Shown: positions 1 to 7,226, numbered from the stretch's first letter. The stretch: 12,759 nucleotides of DNA from Candidatus Eiseniibacteriota bacterium (GCA_030622265.1 JAUXGG010000013.1:1-12759), one strand, 5' to 3'. Numbers and translations are program-made. The notes: generated by a model from the letters alone, not told the origin.

Positions 1-1968
1 ATGGTGGTGCTGCCAGGGATGGCGGTGCTGCCTGAATCGGAGGTTGCGGGCCTGCTTGGAGAGCCGCGTGCCGTGCTGGATCGGCGCCGGGGAGTGCCTT
101 TCTGGATATCCGCATCGCGCATCCCTGAGTATGCCGTCGAGGGAACCGGGGCCAGCTTCGTTTACAGGGGCAGCTCGAGCACGGTGATCGAAGCCGACCC
201 GGCTTCGGCCCGCGATCTCATGGCCCGGGGCTTTACCCTGTCCGAGCTTGGGCTCAGGCCCCTCGGGGAGATCATGAAACCCAGCCTTGCGGATGTCATG
301 CTTGATGACCTTCTCGCCGGGAGACCCCTGACGGAAGCGCGCAGGCGTTTTATGAGCGGGCTTGCCGATTCGGTTGATACTCTCCTGATCTGGCAGACCA
401 TAGAAGAGCTGGTCTGGGACCGCGAGGCCCTGGAATACAGGAGCCGCTATTCTTGCAGGGAGGAACTCGGGGATTACGCAACCCCGCTGATAGTGAATCG
501 CCTCACCGACTACCTGGCGCTTTATGGCGGCGCGGTTACCGTGGCCCCGTGCATGCCCCGCGTGTGGGGATGCCCCGAGCTCCCGCCTGAGAACATCGTC
601 GCCGACCTGCCCGGAAAGAAATCGGGCGCTCATTACATAGTGTGCGCCCATTACGACGCCACGGCTTCCCGCGACTCGCTCTGGGACTGGGAGACCACCC
701 CCACTCCCGGCGCGGATGATAATGCCACGGGGGTGGCTGTCTTGCTGGAGTGCGCGAGACTTCTGGCGCCGCTCGAGCTCGACATAGGGCTTAAATTCAT
801 AGCCTTCTCGGGCGAGGAACAGCACATGAAGGGCAGCGGATGCTATGCGGATTCGATAAAGCTCATCACCGATTCCGATTCCCTCCTTGGCGTGATCAAT
901 GTCGACATGGTGGGCTATGTCAAGGACGGCAGACTCCTTCTGACACTTGCATATGACTGGAAGTCCAGGTGGCTTTCGGACCAGCTGGAAGAAGCATCGA
1001 TTGTCGCCGGGCTCGAGACTGAAATCGAGCAGGTCGATCTGACCGGGCGCCCCATGAGCGATCACTTCCCATTCTGGCAGATCGGAATCCCGGGAATTCT
1101 CTTCATCGAGGAGCTGGTAGACGAGAAGCCCGTTAATCCTCACTACCACACGACCGGTGATATCCAGGACCTGCTGACCATGAGCCAGGTCGGAGACAAT
1201 GCAGGAACCGTGGTGAGCTTCCTCTCCCGGTTTGCGCCCCTTCCGGAGGATACGCTGGCCGATGTGGAGCTCACCGAAGGCAGCGTCGAGTGGGATTGGG
1301 ACGGAAGAAACTGCGAAGACCCTCCGGTCGCCGGCGACTCGATCGAGACCACCCTAAGGGCCATCAACCTGGGCGCGTCCATGGAGGGCCCGGAGCCGTA
1401 TGAGTATGAGGTCTGGCAGGGAAGCCGGGACACGGGGAGCCTGGTTCACCGGAGCAATGAGACCCTTAATCTCCTCTCCGGGGAGTATACCGATATCGAC
1501 GCGTCCTGGCAGACCGATGGCGCCTACGGTGTGGTAAGCTATGTCTTCGTGCTGGAGCCGGTCTCGCCCGGCCTCGAGAGCGATATCTCCAACAATGCCG
1601 TCAAGGTAGGCATTGAGACCATGGCCCGGACGGCGACCCTGGAGAACCTCCACGTCTTTCCCAACCCGGTGATCACCGTTGCGGACGCGAGCATAACCTT
1701 CAACATCTACCATCCCGAAGGTGACTTCGACGGCGCGGTAGACATATGGATCTACGAGATGCTTGGCAGGCGGCTCGGATACGAGAGGCTCGAGCGCAGC
1801 CCCGCCAGGCAAGAGATCCATGTGGGCCGCAACGTGGTCGATCTTGAGGATTTCCTGGATTCGGGCGAGCCCATGCCGCCGGGCCTCTACCTGGTTGTTG
1901 CCGACCTCAGGCTCCTTGGTTCCACGAGTCTGATCAGTGATAAGTTCAAGTTTGCGGTCGACCGGTAA
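1..1968 (+). CDS. Secreted M28-family zinc metallopeptidase with CARDB-like and FlgD/T9SS-like C-terminal modules (probably 5' truncated)
   Basis: Probable extracellular aminopeptidase-type hydrolase. Numbered from the first base, the co-catalytic zinc set of family M28 is visible: H217 in CAHYDA, D239/D240 in PGADDNATG, the Glu pair E272-E273 in SGEEQ, D302 in NVDMVGY, and H383 in HYHTTGD. The peptidase domain spans about residues 170-410. Residues about 415-540 look like a CARDB/Ig-like domain with the ending SDISNNAVKVG. Residues about 550-655 resemble the FlgD-like or type IX sorting modules of secreted proteins: FPNPV, then YEMLGRR, then GLYLV, then KFKFAVDR. The frame is open from base 1 and no signal peptide is visible, although the protein looks exported, so the true start probably lies upstream of the window. 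Residues 1-165 match no domain I can name. It is separated from the operon by a promoter-bearing gap and is probably unrelated to it. The exact substrate is unknown. Confidence 0.88.
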   Translation: MVVLPGMAVLPESEVAGLLGEPRAVLDRRRGVPFWISASRIPEYAVEGTGASFVYRGSSSTVIEADPASARDLMARGFTLSELGLRPLGEIMKPSLADVMLDDLLAGRPLTEARRRFMSGLADSVDTLLIWQTIEELVWDREALEYRSRYSCREELGDYATPLIVNRLTDYLALYGGAVTVAPCMPRVWGCPELPPENIVADLPGKKSGAHYIVCAHYDATASRDSLWDWETTPTPGADDNATGVAVLLECARLLAPLELDIGLKFIAFSGEEQHMKGSGCYADSIKLITDSDSLLGVINVDMVGYVKDGRLLLTLAYDWKSRWLSDQLEEASIVAGLETEIEQVDLTGRPMSDHFPFWQIGIPGILFIEELVDEKPVNPHYHTTGDIQDLLTMSQVGDNAGTVVSFLSRFAPLPEDTLADVELTEGSVEWDWDGRNCEDPPVAGDSIETTLRAINLGASMEGPEPYEYEVWQGSRDTGSLVHRSNETLNLLSGEYTDIDASWQTDGAYGVVSYVFVLEPVSPGLESDISNNAVKVGIETMARTATLENLHVFPNPVITVADASITFNIYHPEGDFDGAVDIWIYEMLGRRLGYERLERSPARQEIHVGRNVVDLEDFLDSGEPMPPGLYLVVADLRLLGSTSLISDKFKFAVDR

Positions 1969-2064
1969 AGGGCCGGCCGGACCCGGGCCGGGCTCGCGCC
2001 AAGGCCCCGTGGCAAGCCGTCAAAGGCTCCCATTCAGCGACCCCCTGAACCGGCCCCCAACACG

Positions 2065-2093
2065 TTGACATGAAACTTCACGAGTGCTACCAT
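2065..2093 (+). promoter_or_regulatory. Sigma-70-type promoter with extended -10, driving the operon
   Basis: TTGACA at 2065-2070 is a perfect -35 box. A 17-base spacer follows, then TACCAT at 2088-2093, which matches four of six positions of the -10 consensus. TG at 2085-2086 sits one base upstream of the -10 and forms an extended -10 element. Transcription would begin near base 2100, about 47 bases before the first gene of the run. It is the best housekeeping-type promoter I found in the window. Its position in the only sizeable gap before twelve co-directional genes supports a real role. It is predicted from sequence only. Confidence 0.6.
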
Positions 2094-2103
2094 TGCTTGC
2101 AAA

Positions 2104-2130
2104 GAGCCGCAGGCGTGCGGCTCCGGTTTT
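2104..2130 (+). terminator. Perfect 8-bp hairpin followed by a short T run (terminator or 5'-leader hairpin)
   Basis: GAGCCGCA at 2104-2111 pairs perfectly with TGCGGCTC at 2116-2123 around a four-base GGCG loop. CGG and four T residues (2127-2130) follow. This looks like a compact intrinsic terminator, though the T run is short and interrupted from the stem by CGG. It lies 135 bases after the peptidase stop and could end that transcript. It also starts about four bases after the predicted start site of the next transcript. In that transcript it would form the extreme 5' end of the mRNA and could stabilise it. Which role applies cannot be told from sequence alone. Confidence 0.5.
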
Positions 2131-2133
2131 GAC

Positions 2134-2137
2134 GAGG
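2134..2137 (+). promoter_or_regulatory. Ribosome binding site deciding a TTG start
   Basis: GAGG lies nine bases upstream of the TTG at 2147, directly downstream of the leader hairpin. It supports starting the MoaD/ThiS-like gene at this TTG rather than at the GTG at 2084, which lies inside the promoter, or at the ATG at 2207, which would delete the first beta strand. Confidence 0.5.
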
Positions 2138-2146
2138 TTAAGGGCC

Positions 2147-2371
2147 TTGGACGTATCGCTTAGAGCCACTTCGCATCTCTCCGATTTCTTGCCCGAGGGC
2201 GGGAAGATGAGTCTGGAGGAGGGATCGAAGGTTGGGGATATTATCTCGAGGCTGGGGATCAACACCGACCTGGTTATGCTGATCGTCGTTGACGGTAAGC
2301 TTGGTGATGTGGACAGCACGCTCGAGGATGGAGCGGTCCTGGACCTCATACCACCCATCAGCGGGGGATAG
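2147..2371 (+). CDS. MoaD/ThiS-family ubiquitin-like sulfur carrier protein
   Basis: A 74-residue beta-grasp carrier. Proteins of this family are adenylated by an E1-like enzyme (MoeB/ThiF) and carry a thiocarboxylate on the C-terminal glycine. They donate sulfur for molybdopterin (MoaD), thiamine (ThiS) or other products. The protein ends in LDLIPPISGG, with the required terminal Gly-Gly and the proline-rich approach typical of MoaD. The N-terminus, starting with a beta strand (DVSLRAT), and the total length fit the family if the TTG at 2147 is the start. It is the first gene after the promoter, 31 bases before the hydantoinase. Its place in a molybdenum-hydroxylase maturation operon favours a MoaD-like role in molybdopterin synthesis, but no MoaE, MoeB or ThiF partner is in the window. 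A ThiS-like or other carrier role is possible. Confidence 0.82.
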   Translation: MDVSLRATSHLSDFLPEGGKMSLEEGSKVGDIISRLGINTDLVMLIVVDGKLGDVDSTLEDGAVLDLIPPISGG

Positions 2372-2402
2372 AGGGCCGGGGGAAAAACAGTGAGGGAGGA
2401 GA

Positions 2403-3797
2403 ATGTCTGTATCCAGGGCTGAGAATTTCAAGATGGATGTGCTCATCGAGAACGGGATGATCCTGGATGAGGCAGGCGCGTTCGAGGGCAGCATCGGCAT
2501 CGTCGGCGAGAGAATCGTAGGCATCTTTTCCCCGGAAAGCGGTATCGAGGCCAGGGAGAAGATCGACGCATCCGGAAAGCTCGTGCTGCCCGGCGTCATA
2601 GATGTGCACGTTCACATGCAGCTTCCCGTAAGCGGCACGACATCGGCCGATGACTTCGCTTCCGGATCGGCTGCGGCGGCCGTAGGCGGCGTCACCACGA
2701 TGATCGACTTCGCCACCCAGAAAAAGGGCGAGTCCCTGCTCGATACCATCGAGAAACGCAAGGCCCAGGCCGATCCCAAGGTCGCCATCGACTACAGCCT
2801 TCACTGCGCCATCACAGACTGGAGCATCAAGACCAGGCGCGAGATGAGCAAGGTGGTGAAGGGGGGCATATCGAGCTTCAAGCTCTTCATGGCGTATGAG
2901 GACCGCGGCTGGATGACCGACGACGGCGCGCTCTTTGAAGTCTTCCAGGAGAGCGCCCTCCTGGATGCCGTGGCCGGCGTCCATGCCGAGAACCCGCGCA
3001 TCATCAAGGCTTTCACCCAGAAGGCCCTCTCTACGGGCAGGCGCGGCGCGAGTCTTCACGGTCTCTCAAGGCCCAACTTCTCCGAGAGCGAGGCGGTGCA
3101 ACGTGCCATCTATCTCGCATCGTTGAGCGATGCCAGGGTCTATATTTTCCACATGACCACCCGGGAGGCCTGCCAGATCGTTGAGGAGTGGAGAAGCCAG
3201 GGCTATCCGGTGGCGGCCGAGACGTGCCCGCAGTTCCTGGTGCTGACGGCCGATGTTTACAAGCGCAGGAACGGACATCTCTTCGCGACATGTCCTCCTG
3301 TGAGGACCGAGGATGACTGCGCCTATCTCTGGGGAGGACTCGAGAAGGGAGTGGTTCAGGTTGTATCTACCGACCACTGCAGCTTCACGCGGAAGCAGAA
3401 GGACAGGTGGAAGGGTGATTTCAGGAAGATACCCTGCGGCCTTCCCGGGGTGGAGACCCTGCTTCCTCTGCTCTTCACCGAAGGCCTGATGACCGGCAGG
3501 ATCACCTCGACCACTCTGGTGGAGACCCTGTGTTCCAACCCGGCCAAGATATTCGGACTGTACCCTCAGAAGGGCGCGATCCAGATCGGGAGCGACGCCG
3601 ATCTCATAATCATCGATCCCGGGCGCGAGACCAAGGTCAGCGCCCGCAATCTCCATATGAAAAGTGATTACTCTCCATACGAGGGGACGGCCCTGAGAGG
3701 TTTCCCCGAGATCACCATGTTGAGGGGTAAGGTGATCCAGCGCGACGGGGAGTTCCTGGGAAAGAAGGGCGACGGCAAGTTCCTCAAGCGGGATTGA
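2403..3797 (+). CDS. hyuA: Dihydropyrimidinase/hydantoinase-family cyclic amidohydrolase
   Basis: A binuclear-metal amidohydrolase of the D-hydantoinase/dihydropyrimidinase branch, 464 residues. It hydrolyses a cyclic amide bond in five- or six-membered ureide rings to give an N-carbamoyl amino acid. The full metal set is visible: H69 and H71 (DVHVHMQ), the lysine expected to be carboxylated K160 (SSFKLFMAY), H194 (VHAEN), H250 (IFHMT) and D324 (STDHCSF). The C-terminal SDYSPYEG and DGEFLGKKGDGKF motifs are typical of the family. GAGGG at 2392-2396 supports the ATG at 2403. An ATG at 2433 (M11) is an alternative, because from memory the metal ligands of characterised hydantoinases are numbered about ten lower. 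Placement with YqeB/YqeC and a YgeY-type hydrolase matches the hyuA context in E. coli. The natural substrate is inferred to be a purine- or pyrimidine-derived ring and is unproven. Confidence 0.92.
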   Translation: MSVSRAENFKMDVLIENGMILDEAGAFEGSIGIVGERIVGIFSPESGIEAREKIDASGKLVLPGVIDVHVHMQLPVSGTTSADDFASGSAAAAVGGVTTMIDFATQKKGESLLDTIEKRKAQADPKVAIDYSLHCAITDWSIKTRREMSKVVKGGISSFKLFMAYEDRGWMTDDGALFEVFQESALLDAVAGVHAENPRIIKAFTQKALSTGRRGASLHGLSRPNFSESEAVQRAIYLASLSDARVYIFHMTTREACQIVEEWRSQGYPVAAETCPQFLVLTADVYKRRNGHLFATCPPVRTEDDCAYLWGGLEKGVVQVVSTDHCSFTRKQKDRWKGDFRKIPCGLPGVETLLPLLFTEGLMTGRITSTTLVETLCSNPAKIFGLYPQKGAIQIGSDADLIIIDPGRETKVSARNLHMKSDYSPYEGTALRGFPEITMLRGKVIQRDGEFLGKKGDGKFLKRD

Positions 3798-3812
3798 GGC
3801 GGGACGGGCTCC

Positions 3813-5057
3813 ATGGCGAAGGTCAAGCGGCTCACATGCATGAAGTGTGAAAAGGTCTATGATCGTGGCCTTGAGATAATATGTCCGGAGTGCGGGCTCG
3901 ACGGCATCCTGGATGTCGAATACGACTATGATGAAATGCGCTCTTCCCTGAAGTCCCGGCCGCTTGCTTCCCGGCCGGAGCGGAACATCTTTCGCTACGT
4001 GGACATGCTTCCCTTGAGCCAGCCTCCTCCCGGCATGCTCGAAGTGGGCTGGACGCCCCTGTACAGCTTCCCGCGGCTCAACGCGGCATTAGGACACGAG
4101 CATGTCCATATAAAAGACGACACCGTGAACCCCAGCGCGTCGCTCAAGGACAGGGCGAGCGCCGTCGCGATCGGCATGGCCCTGGAGGCCGGCAGGCCGG
4201 GCATAGCCTGCGCGTCCACCGGCAACGCGGCATCCTCTCTTGCGGTGCTCTCGGCCTCGGCGGGTCTTAGCTCCTATATCTTTGTTCCGGAGACCATACC
4301 CAAGCCCAAGCTTTACCAGATAGGCGCGTGCGCCACCAGGGTGTTCAGGGTCAAAGGAACCTATGAAGACGCCTTCGGCGTGGCCACGGCGTCGATCGGG
4401 AAATGGGGCTGGTACAACCGCAATTGCGCGATCAATCCCTACCTGGTTGAGGGCAAGAAAACGTGTTCGCTGGAGATATATGAACAGCTCGGATACAAGG
4501 TCCCGGACTGGGTTGTTGTATCCATGGGTGACGGCTGCATCATAAGCGGCCAGTGGAAAGCGTTTAAGGAACTCGAGCTCCTGGGGGAGACGGATAGGGC
4601 CCCGAAGCTGCTCGGTGTCCAGGCGAGGGGATGCAAGCCCATCGTCGACGCCTGTGTGGAATGCCGTGATGTAACCCCTGTTGAAGCGAATACGATCGCC
4701 GACAGCATCCGTGTCGGTGAACCCCGCAACTGGAGAAAGGCCTTGAGGGCCTTGAGAGAGTCCGGGGGATGCGCGATAAGCGTCACCGATGAGGAAATCG
4801 TCTCAGCGATGTTGCTCTTATCGCGCGAGGCCGGCGTGTTCGCCGAGCCGGCGGGGGCGACGGGCCTCGCGGGCCTTCGCAGCGCGCTCGGGCAGGGCAT
4901 GATAGGCAAGGATGAGACCGTGGCCGTTCTCATCACGGGAAGCGGATTGAAGGATCCTTCGAGCCTGGACGGGGCGCTGGACATCGCGGACATCCCCGCG
5001 GATGTCGAAGCGGTCGCCCGGCACATGAGATCTCAGGGAAAAGGGGCCGGTGGCTGA
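3813..5057 (+). CDS. Threonine-synthase-like PLP enzyme with N-terminal zinc ribbon
   Basis: A 414-residue fold-type II PLP enzyme. A zinc-ribbon-like knuckle opens the protein (C9, C12, C24, C27). The PLP Schiff-base lysine is probably K112 in NPSASLKDRAS. A phosphate/substrate loop follows (ASTGNAASS), and a late TGSGLKDP motif resembles the TGxGLKD of threonine synthases. True threonine synthase converts O-phosphohomoserine to threonine, but no other threonine-pathway gene is nearby. In related selenium/purine loci this slot is held by YgeX, diaminopropionate ammonia-lyase, another fold-type II PLP enzyme. I infer a beta-eliminating or beta-replacing lyase acting on an amino acid released by the hydantoinase and YgeY steps. 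A genuine threonine synthase cannot be ruled out. It starts 15 bases after the hydantoinase stop, and its end overlaps the next gene by eight bases. Confidence 0.83.
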   Translation: MAKVKRLTCMKCEKVYDRGLEIICPECGLDGILDVEYDYDEMRSSLKSRPLASRPERNIFRYVDMLPLSQPPPGMLEVGWTPLYSFPRLNAALGHEHVHIKDDTVNPSASLKDRASAVAIGMALEAGRPGIACASTGNAASSLAVLSASAGLSSYIFVPETIPKPKLYQIGACATRVFRVKGTYEDAFGVATASIGKWGWYNRNCAINPYLVEGKKTCSLEIYEQLGYKVPDWVVVSMGDGCIISGQWKAFKELELLGETDRAPKLLGVQARGCKPIVDACVECRDVTPVEANTIADSIRVGEPRNWRKALRALRESGGCAISVTDEEIVSAMLLLSREAGVFAEPAGATGLAGLRSALGQGMIGKDETVAVLITGSGLKDPSSLDGALDIADIPADVEAVARHMRSQGKGAGG

Positions 5058-5541
5058 GATGGAATCAAAAGACATGGAGATCACACTAACGATAAACGGC
5101 GGGCAGGTCACGGCCAGGGTCGATCCGGGCTTGAGCCTGCTCGCCTTCCTGCGCGAGCACCTCGATCTTAAGGGTACGCGTGAGGGATGCGGCAAGGGAG
5201 ACTGCGGCAACTGCACGGTGCTCCTGGACGGACAACCGGCGCTGTCCTGCATATTGTTCGCGTTCCAGGCATCGGGCCGCTCGGTTACCACCATCGAGGG
5301 TGTCTCCGAGAAGGAGCGGCTCGCGGTCATCCAGGAGTGCTTCATCGAGAAGGGCGCGATACAATGCGGCTTCTGCACGCCGGCCATGATCCTCTCAGGC
5401 AAGGCTCTGCTTGAGAGCAATCCCAGGCCCTCGAGAGAAGAGATCAGGGAGGCCATATCGGGCGTGCTCTGCAGGTGCACGGGCTATAAGAAGATCATTG
5501 ACGCGATTGAGGAAACTTCACTGAGACAGGGAGGAGGATAG
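5050..5541 (+). CDS. Molybdenum hydroxylase [2Fe-2S] subunit (xanthine dehydrogenase/CoxS-type)
   Basis: The small iron-sulfur subunit that passes electrons from the molybdenum centre toward FAD. It has 163 residues, normal for the family. The plant-ferredoxin-type cluster is bound by C47, C52, C55 and C67 (GCGKGDCGNC, then LSC). The second, helical-domain cluster is bound by C106, C109, C141 and C143 (QCGFCTP, then CRCTGY). All eight cysteines are present. The GTG at 5050 overlaps the previous gene by eight bases. ATG codons at 5059 and 5074 are alternative starts that would not affect any ligand. The FAD partner is encoded about 4.7 kb downstream, and the molybdopterin-binding large subunit is absent from the window. 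Confidence 0.93.
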   Translation: MAEMESKDMEITLTINGGQVTARVDPGLSLLAFLREHLDLKGTREGCGKGDCGNCTVLLDGQPALSCILFAFQASGRSVTTIEGVSEKERLAVIQECFIEKGAIQCGFCTPAMILSGKALLESNPRPSREEIREAISGVLCRCTGYKKIIDAIEETSLRQGGG

Positions 5542-5545
5542 GCGC

Positions 5546-5968
5546 GTGGAAGAGAGCAGAAAGGGCGATTTGCTGATGATCCGCCTCCGCGACGGCGAGG
5601 ACTTGCTGGGGGGGCTGAGCGAGGCGCTCAAGGAAGAAGGAATAAGCTCCGGCGTGATCATCGGCGGTGTCGGGATGGTCAGAGGCGCGGCGATATCCTT
5701 CTACGTGGGGAAGGGTGAATACCAGACAAGGCCGGTCGTGGACGCGGTGGAACTCTGTTCCATGAATGGCAATATCTCCATGTCGGATGGTGAGCTGAGG
5801 CTCCACATCCATGTCACGGTGGCGAAGAGGGGTGGTGTGGTCCTGGGCGGGCATCTCTCGGCCGGAACCGTAAACATGACGGCTGAGATCGGGGTGCTGG
5901 TTGCGGGCCAGAAGATGGTGCGCAAGCTGGATCCCGACACAGGTTTGAAAACGCTCAAGTTTGAGTAG
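5546..5968 (+). CDS. PPC-domain (DUF296) protein
   Basis: A single-domain PPC (plants and prokaryotes conserved) protein of 140 residues. The conserved histidine signature is H87 and H89 in LHIHVTV plus H103 in GGHLSAGTV, thought to bind metal in bacterial trimeric members. The start is GTG at 5546 with GAGGAGG at 5531-5537, an eight-base spacing, four bases after the previous stop. In plants the domain occurs with AT-hook DNA-binding proteins. No AT-hook or other DNA-binding segment is visible here, so the common label of DNA-binding protein is not supported by this sequence. It may be a metal- or small-molecule-binding regulator or an enzyme of the pathway. Function is unknown. Confidence 0.88.
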   Translation: MEESRKGDLLMIRLRDGEDLLGGLSEALKEEGISSGVIIGGVGMVRGAAISFYVGKGEYQTRPVVDAVELCSMNGNISMSDGELRLHIHVTVAKRGGVVLGGHLSAGTVNMTAEIGVLVAGQKMVRKLDPDTGLKTLKFE

Positions 5969-5979
5969 CGATCGAAGGC

Positions 5980-6019
5980 AAATCAGAATATGGAACGGTA
6001 GATAAAGCAGAATAGGAAC
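5980..6019 (+). repeat. Imperfect direct repeat in the largest internal gap of the operon
   Basis: AAATCAGAATATGGAAC at 5980-5996 recurs as AAAGCAGAATAGGAAC at 6004-6019. The copies differ by one substitution and one missing base. Start points are 24 bases apart, a little over two helical turns. The repeat occupies the 85-base gap between the PPC gene and the aminotransferase, which is visibly richer in A and T than its surroundings. It could be a paired protein-binding site or a chance duplication. No convincing promoter accompanies it. Confidence 0.4.
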
Positions 6020-6039
6020 CAGAGGACGCAGTGGAAATG

Positions 6040-6046
6040 GGAGGTA
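6040..6046 (+). promoter_or_regulatory. Strong ribosome binding site of the aminotransferase gene
   Basis: GGGAGGT lies seven bases upstream of the ATG at 6054. It is among the strongest Shine-Dalgarno matches in the operon. This suggests the aminotransferase, which follows the widest internal gap, is initiated independently rather than by coupling to the gene before it. Confidence 0.6.
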
Positions 6047-6053
6047 AGAGGAC

Positions 6054-7226
6054 ATGATCAAGTTAGCTGAGAGGATGTCGAGGCTCGGGACCGAGAGCGC
6101 GTTCGAGGTGCTGGCCAAGGCCAAGGCGCTGGAGGCCAAGGGGAAGGACGTCGTCCATCTCGAGATCGGCGAGCCCGACTTCGACACGCCCCACAATATC
6201 CGCGAGGCCGGCGCGAAGGCCATCTGGGACGGCTATACTCATTACTCGAACGCCCAGGGGATTCCCGAGATCCGCGATGCCATCGCCGAGGTCGTGGGCA
6301 AGGAAAAGGGCCTGGACGTGAAGCCCGAAGAGGTGGTCGTGACGCCGGGGGCCAAGCCCATCATGTTCTTCGGGATGCTCGCCCTGGTGGATGCGGGCGA
6401 TGAAGTAATCTATCCCAATCCCGGCTTTCCCATCTACGAGTCGGTCATAGAATTCCTGGGCGCCAAGGCGGTTCCGGCCAAGCTCGAAGAAAGCAAGGAA
6501 TTCTGTTTCGATGTTGACGAGCTAAGGAAGCTGGTGACGCCCAAGACCAAGATGATCATCATCAACTCTCCCCAGAACCCGACCGGCGGGGTGCTCTCAA
6601 AGGAAGACCTGGAAGCCATTGCGGACATCGCGAGAGAGAACAAAATCTGGGTCCTCTCCGATGAGGTCTATTGCCGGATTCTATATGAGGGCGAATTCAT
6701 GAGCATCGCCTCGCTGCCGGGTATGCGTGAGCATACCATCATTCTCGACGGCTTTTCCAAGACCTATGCCATGACCGGCTGGAGGCTGGGCTACGGGATC
6801 ATGCCCGAGGAGCTGGCTCAGAAGCTCACCCAGATCCAGATCAATGCCACATCCTGTACCTGCACCTTCTCGCAGGTTGCGGGTGCCGAGGGGATCCGCG
6901 GCGACCAGTCGGCATCGAACGCCATGGTCGCTGAATTCAAGAAGAGACGGGACGTCATAGTGGACGGCCTGAATGCCATTCCGGGCATCACATGCTTGAG
7001 GCCCAAGGGCGCCTTCTACGTGTTCCCGAATATCACCGGTACGGGCATGAAGTCCCAGGAACTCTCCGACCTGCTCTTGAATGACGCAGGTGTCGCCGGA
7101 TTGCCGGGGACGGCCTTCGGTGCGGAAGGAGAGGGTTACCTGCGCTTTTCATATGCCAACTCGATCGAGAATATCAAGAAGGCGTTGAAGAACATCGAGC
7201 AGACCCTGGCCAAAGTGAAGAAGTGA
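6054..7226 (+). CDS. Class I/II PLP-dependent aminotransferase (aspartate/alanine aminotransferase-like)
   Basis: A 390-residue fold-type I aminotransferase of the AspC/AlaT-like group. It moves an amino group between an amino acid and a 2-oxo acid. Visible hallmarks are the N-terminal GEPDFDTP, the NSPQNPTGG segment, DEVYCRI, and the PLP lysine K236 in DGFSKTYAMTGWRLGYG, with a late substrate-carboxylate arginine in LRFSYA. Length and domain order are normal. A strong ribosome binding site precedes the ATG, and the stop overlaps the GTG of yqeC by four bases (GTGA), so these two genes are translationally coupled. Within this operon it could process the amino acid made after ring opening, or recycle nitrogen to glutamate or alanine. 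The substrate cannot be read from the sequence. Confidence 0.94.
   Translation: MIKLAERMSRLGTESAFEVLAKAKALEAKGKDVVHLEIGEPDFDTPHNIREAGAKAIWDGYTHYSNAQGIPEIRDAIAEVVGKEKGLDVKPEEVVVTPGAKPIMFFGMLALVDAGDEVIYPNPGFPIYESVIEFLGAKAVPAKLEESKEFCFDVDELRKLVTPKTKMIIINSPQNPTGGVLSKEDLEAIADIARENKIWVLSDEVYCRILYEGEFMSIASLPGMREHTIILDGFSKTYAMTGWRLGYGIMPEELAQKLTQIQINATSCTCTFSQVAGAEGIRGDQSASNAMVAEFKKRRDVIVDGLNAIPGITCLRPKGAFYVFPNITGTGMKSQELSDLLLNDAGVAGLPGTAFGAEGEGYLRFSYANSIENIKKALKNIEQTLAKVKK

Noticed and set aside
1973..1991. GC-only inverted repeat just after the peptidase stop (CCGGCC and GGCCGG arms)
   Set aside because: Only six base pairs around a seven-base loop, with no T run, in very GC-rich sequence where such pairs arise by chance.
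2033..2049. TTCAG...CTGAA inverted repeat in the promoter-upstream gap
   Set aside because: Five base pairs around seven bases is too weak to call an operator without a second copy or conservation.
2084..2146. Upstream extension of the MoaD-like gene to a GTG at 2084
   Set aside because: The extension would overlap the -10 region and the hairpin and add 21 residues not expected in this family. The TTG at 2147 has a GAGG at proper spacing.
5961..5989. Possible internal promoter TTGAGT - 17 bases - CAGAAT before the aminotransferase
   Set aside because: Each box matches only four of six consensus positions and there is no extended -10, so it is close to chance expectation.
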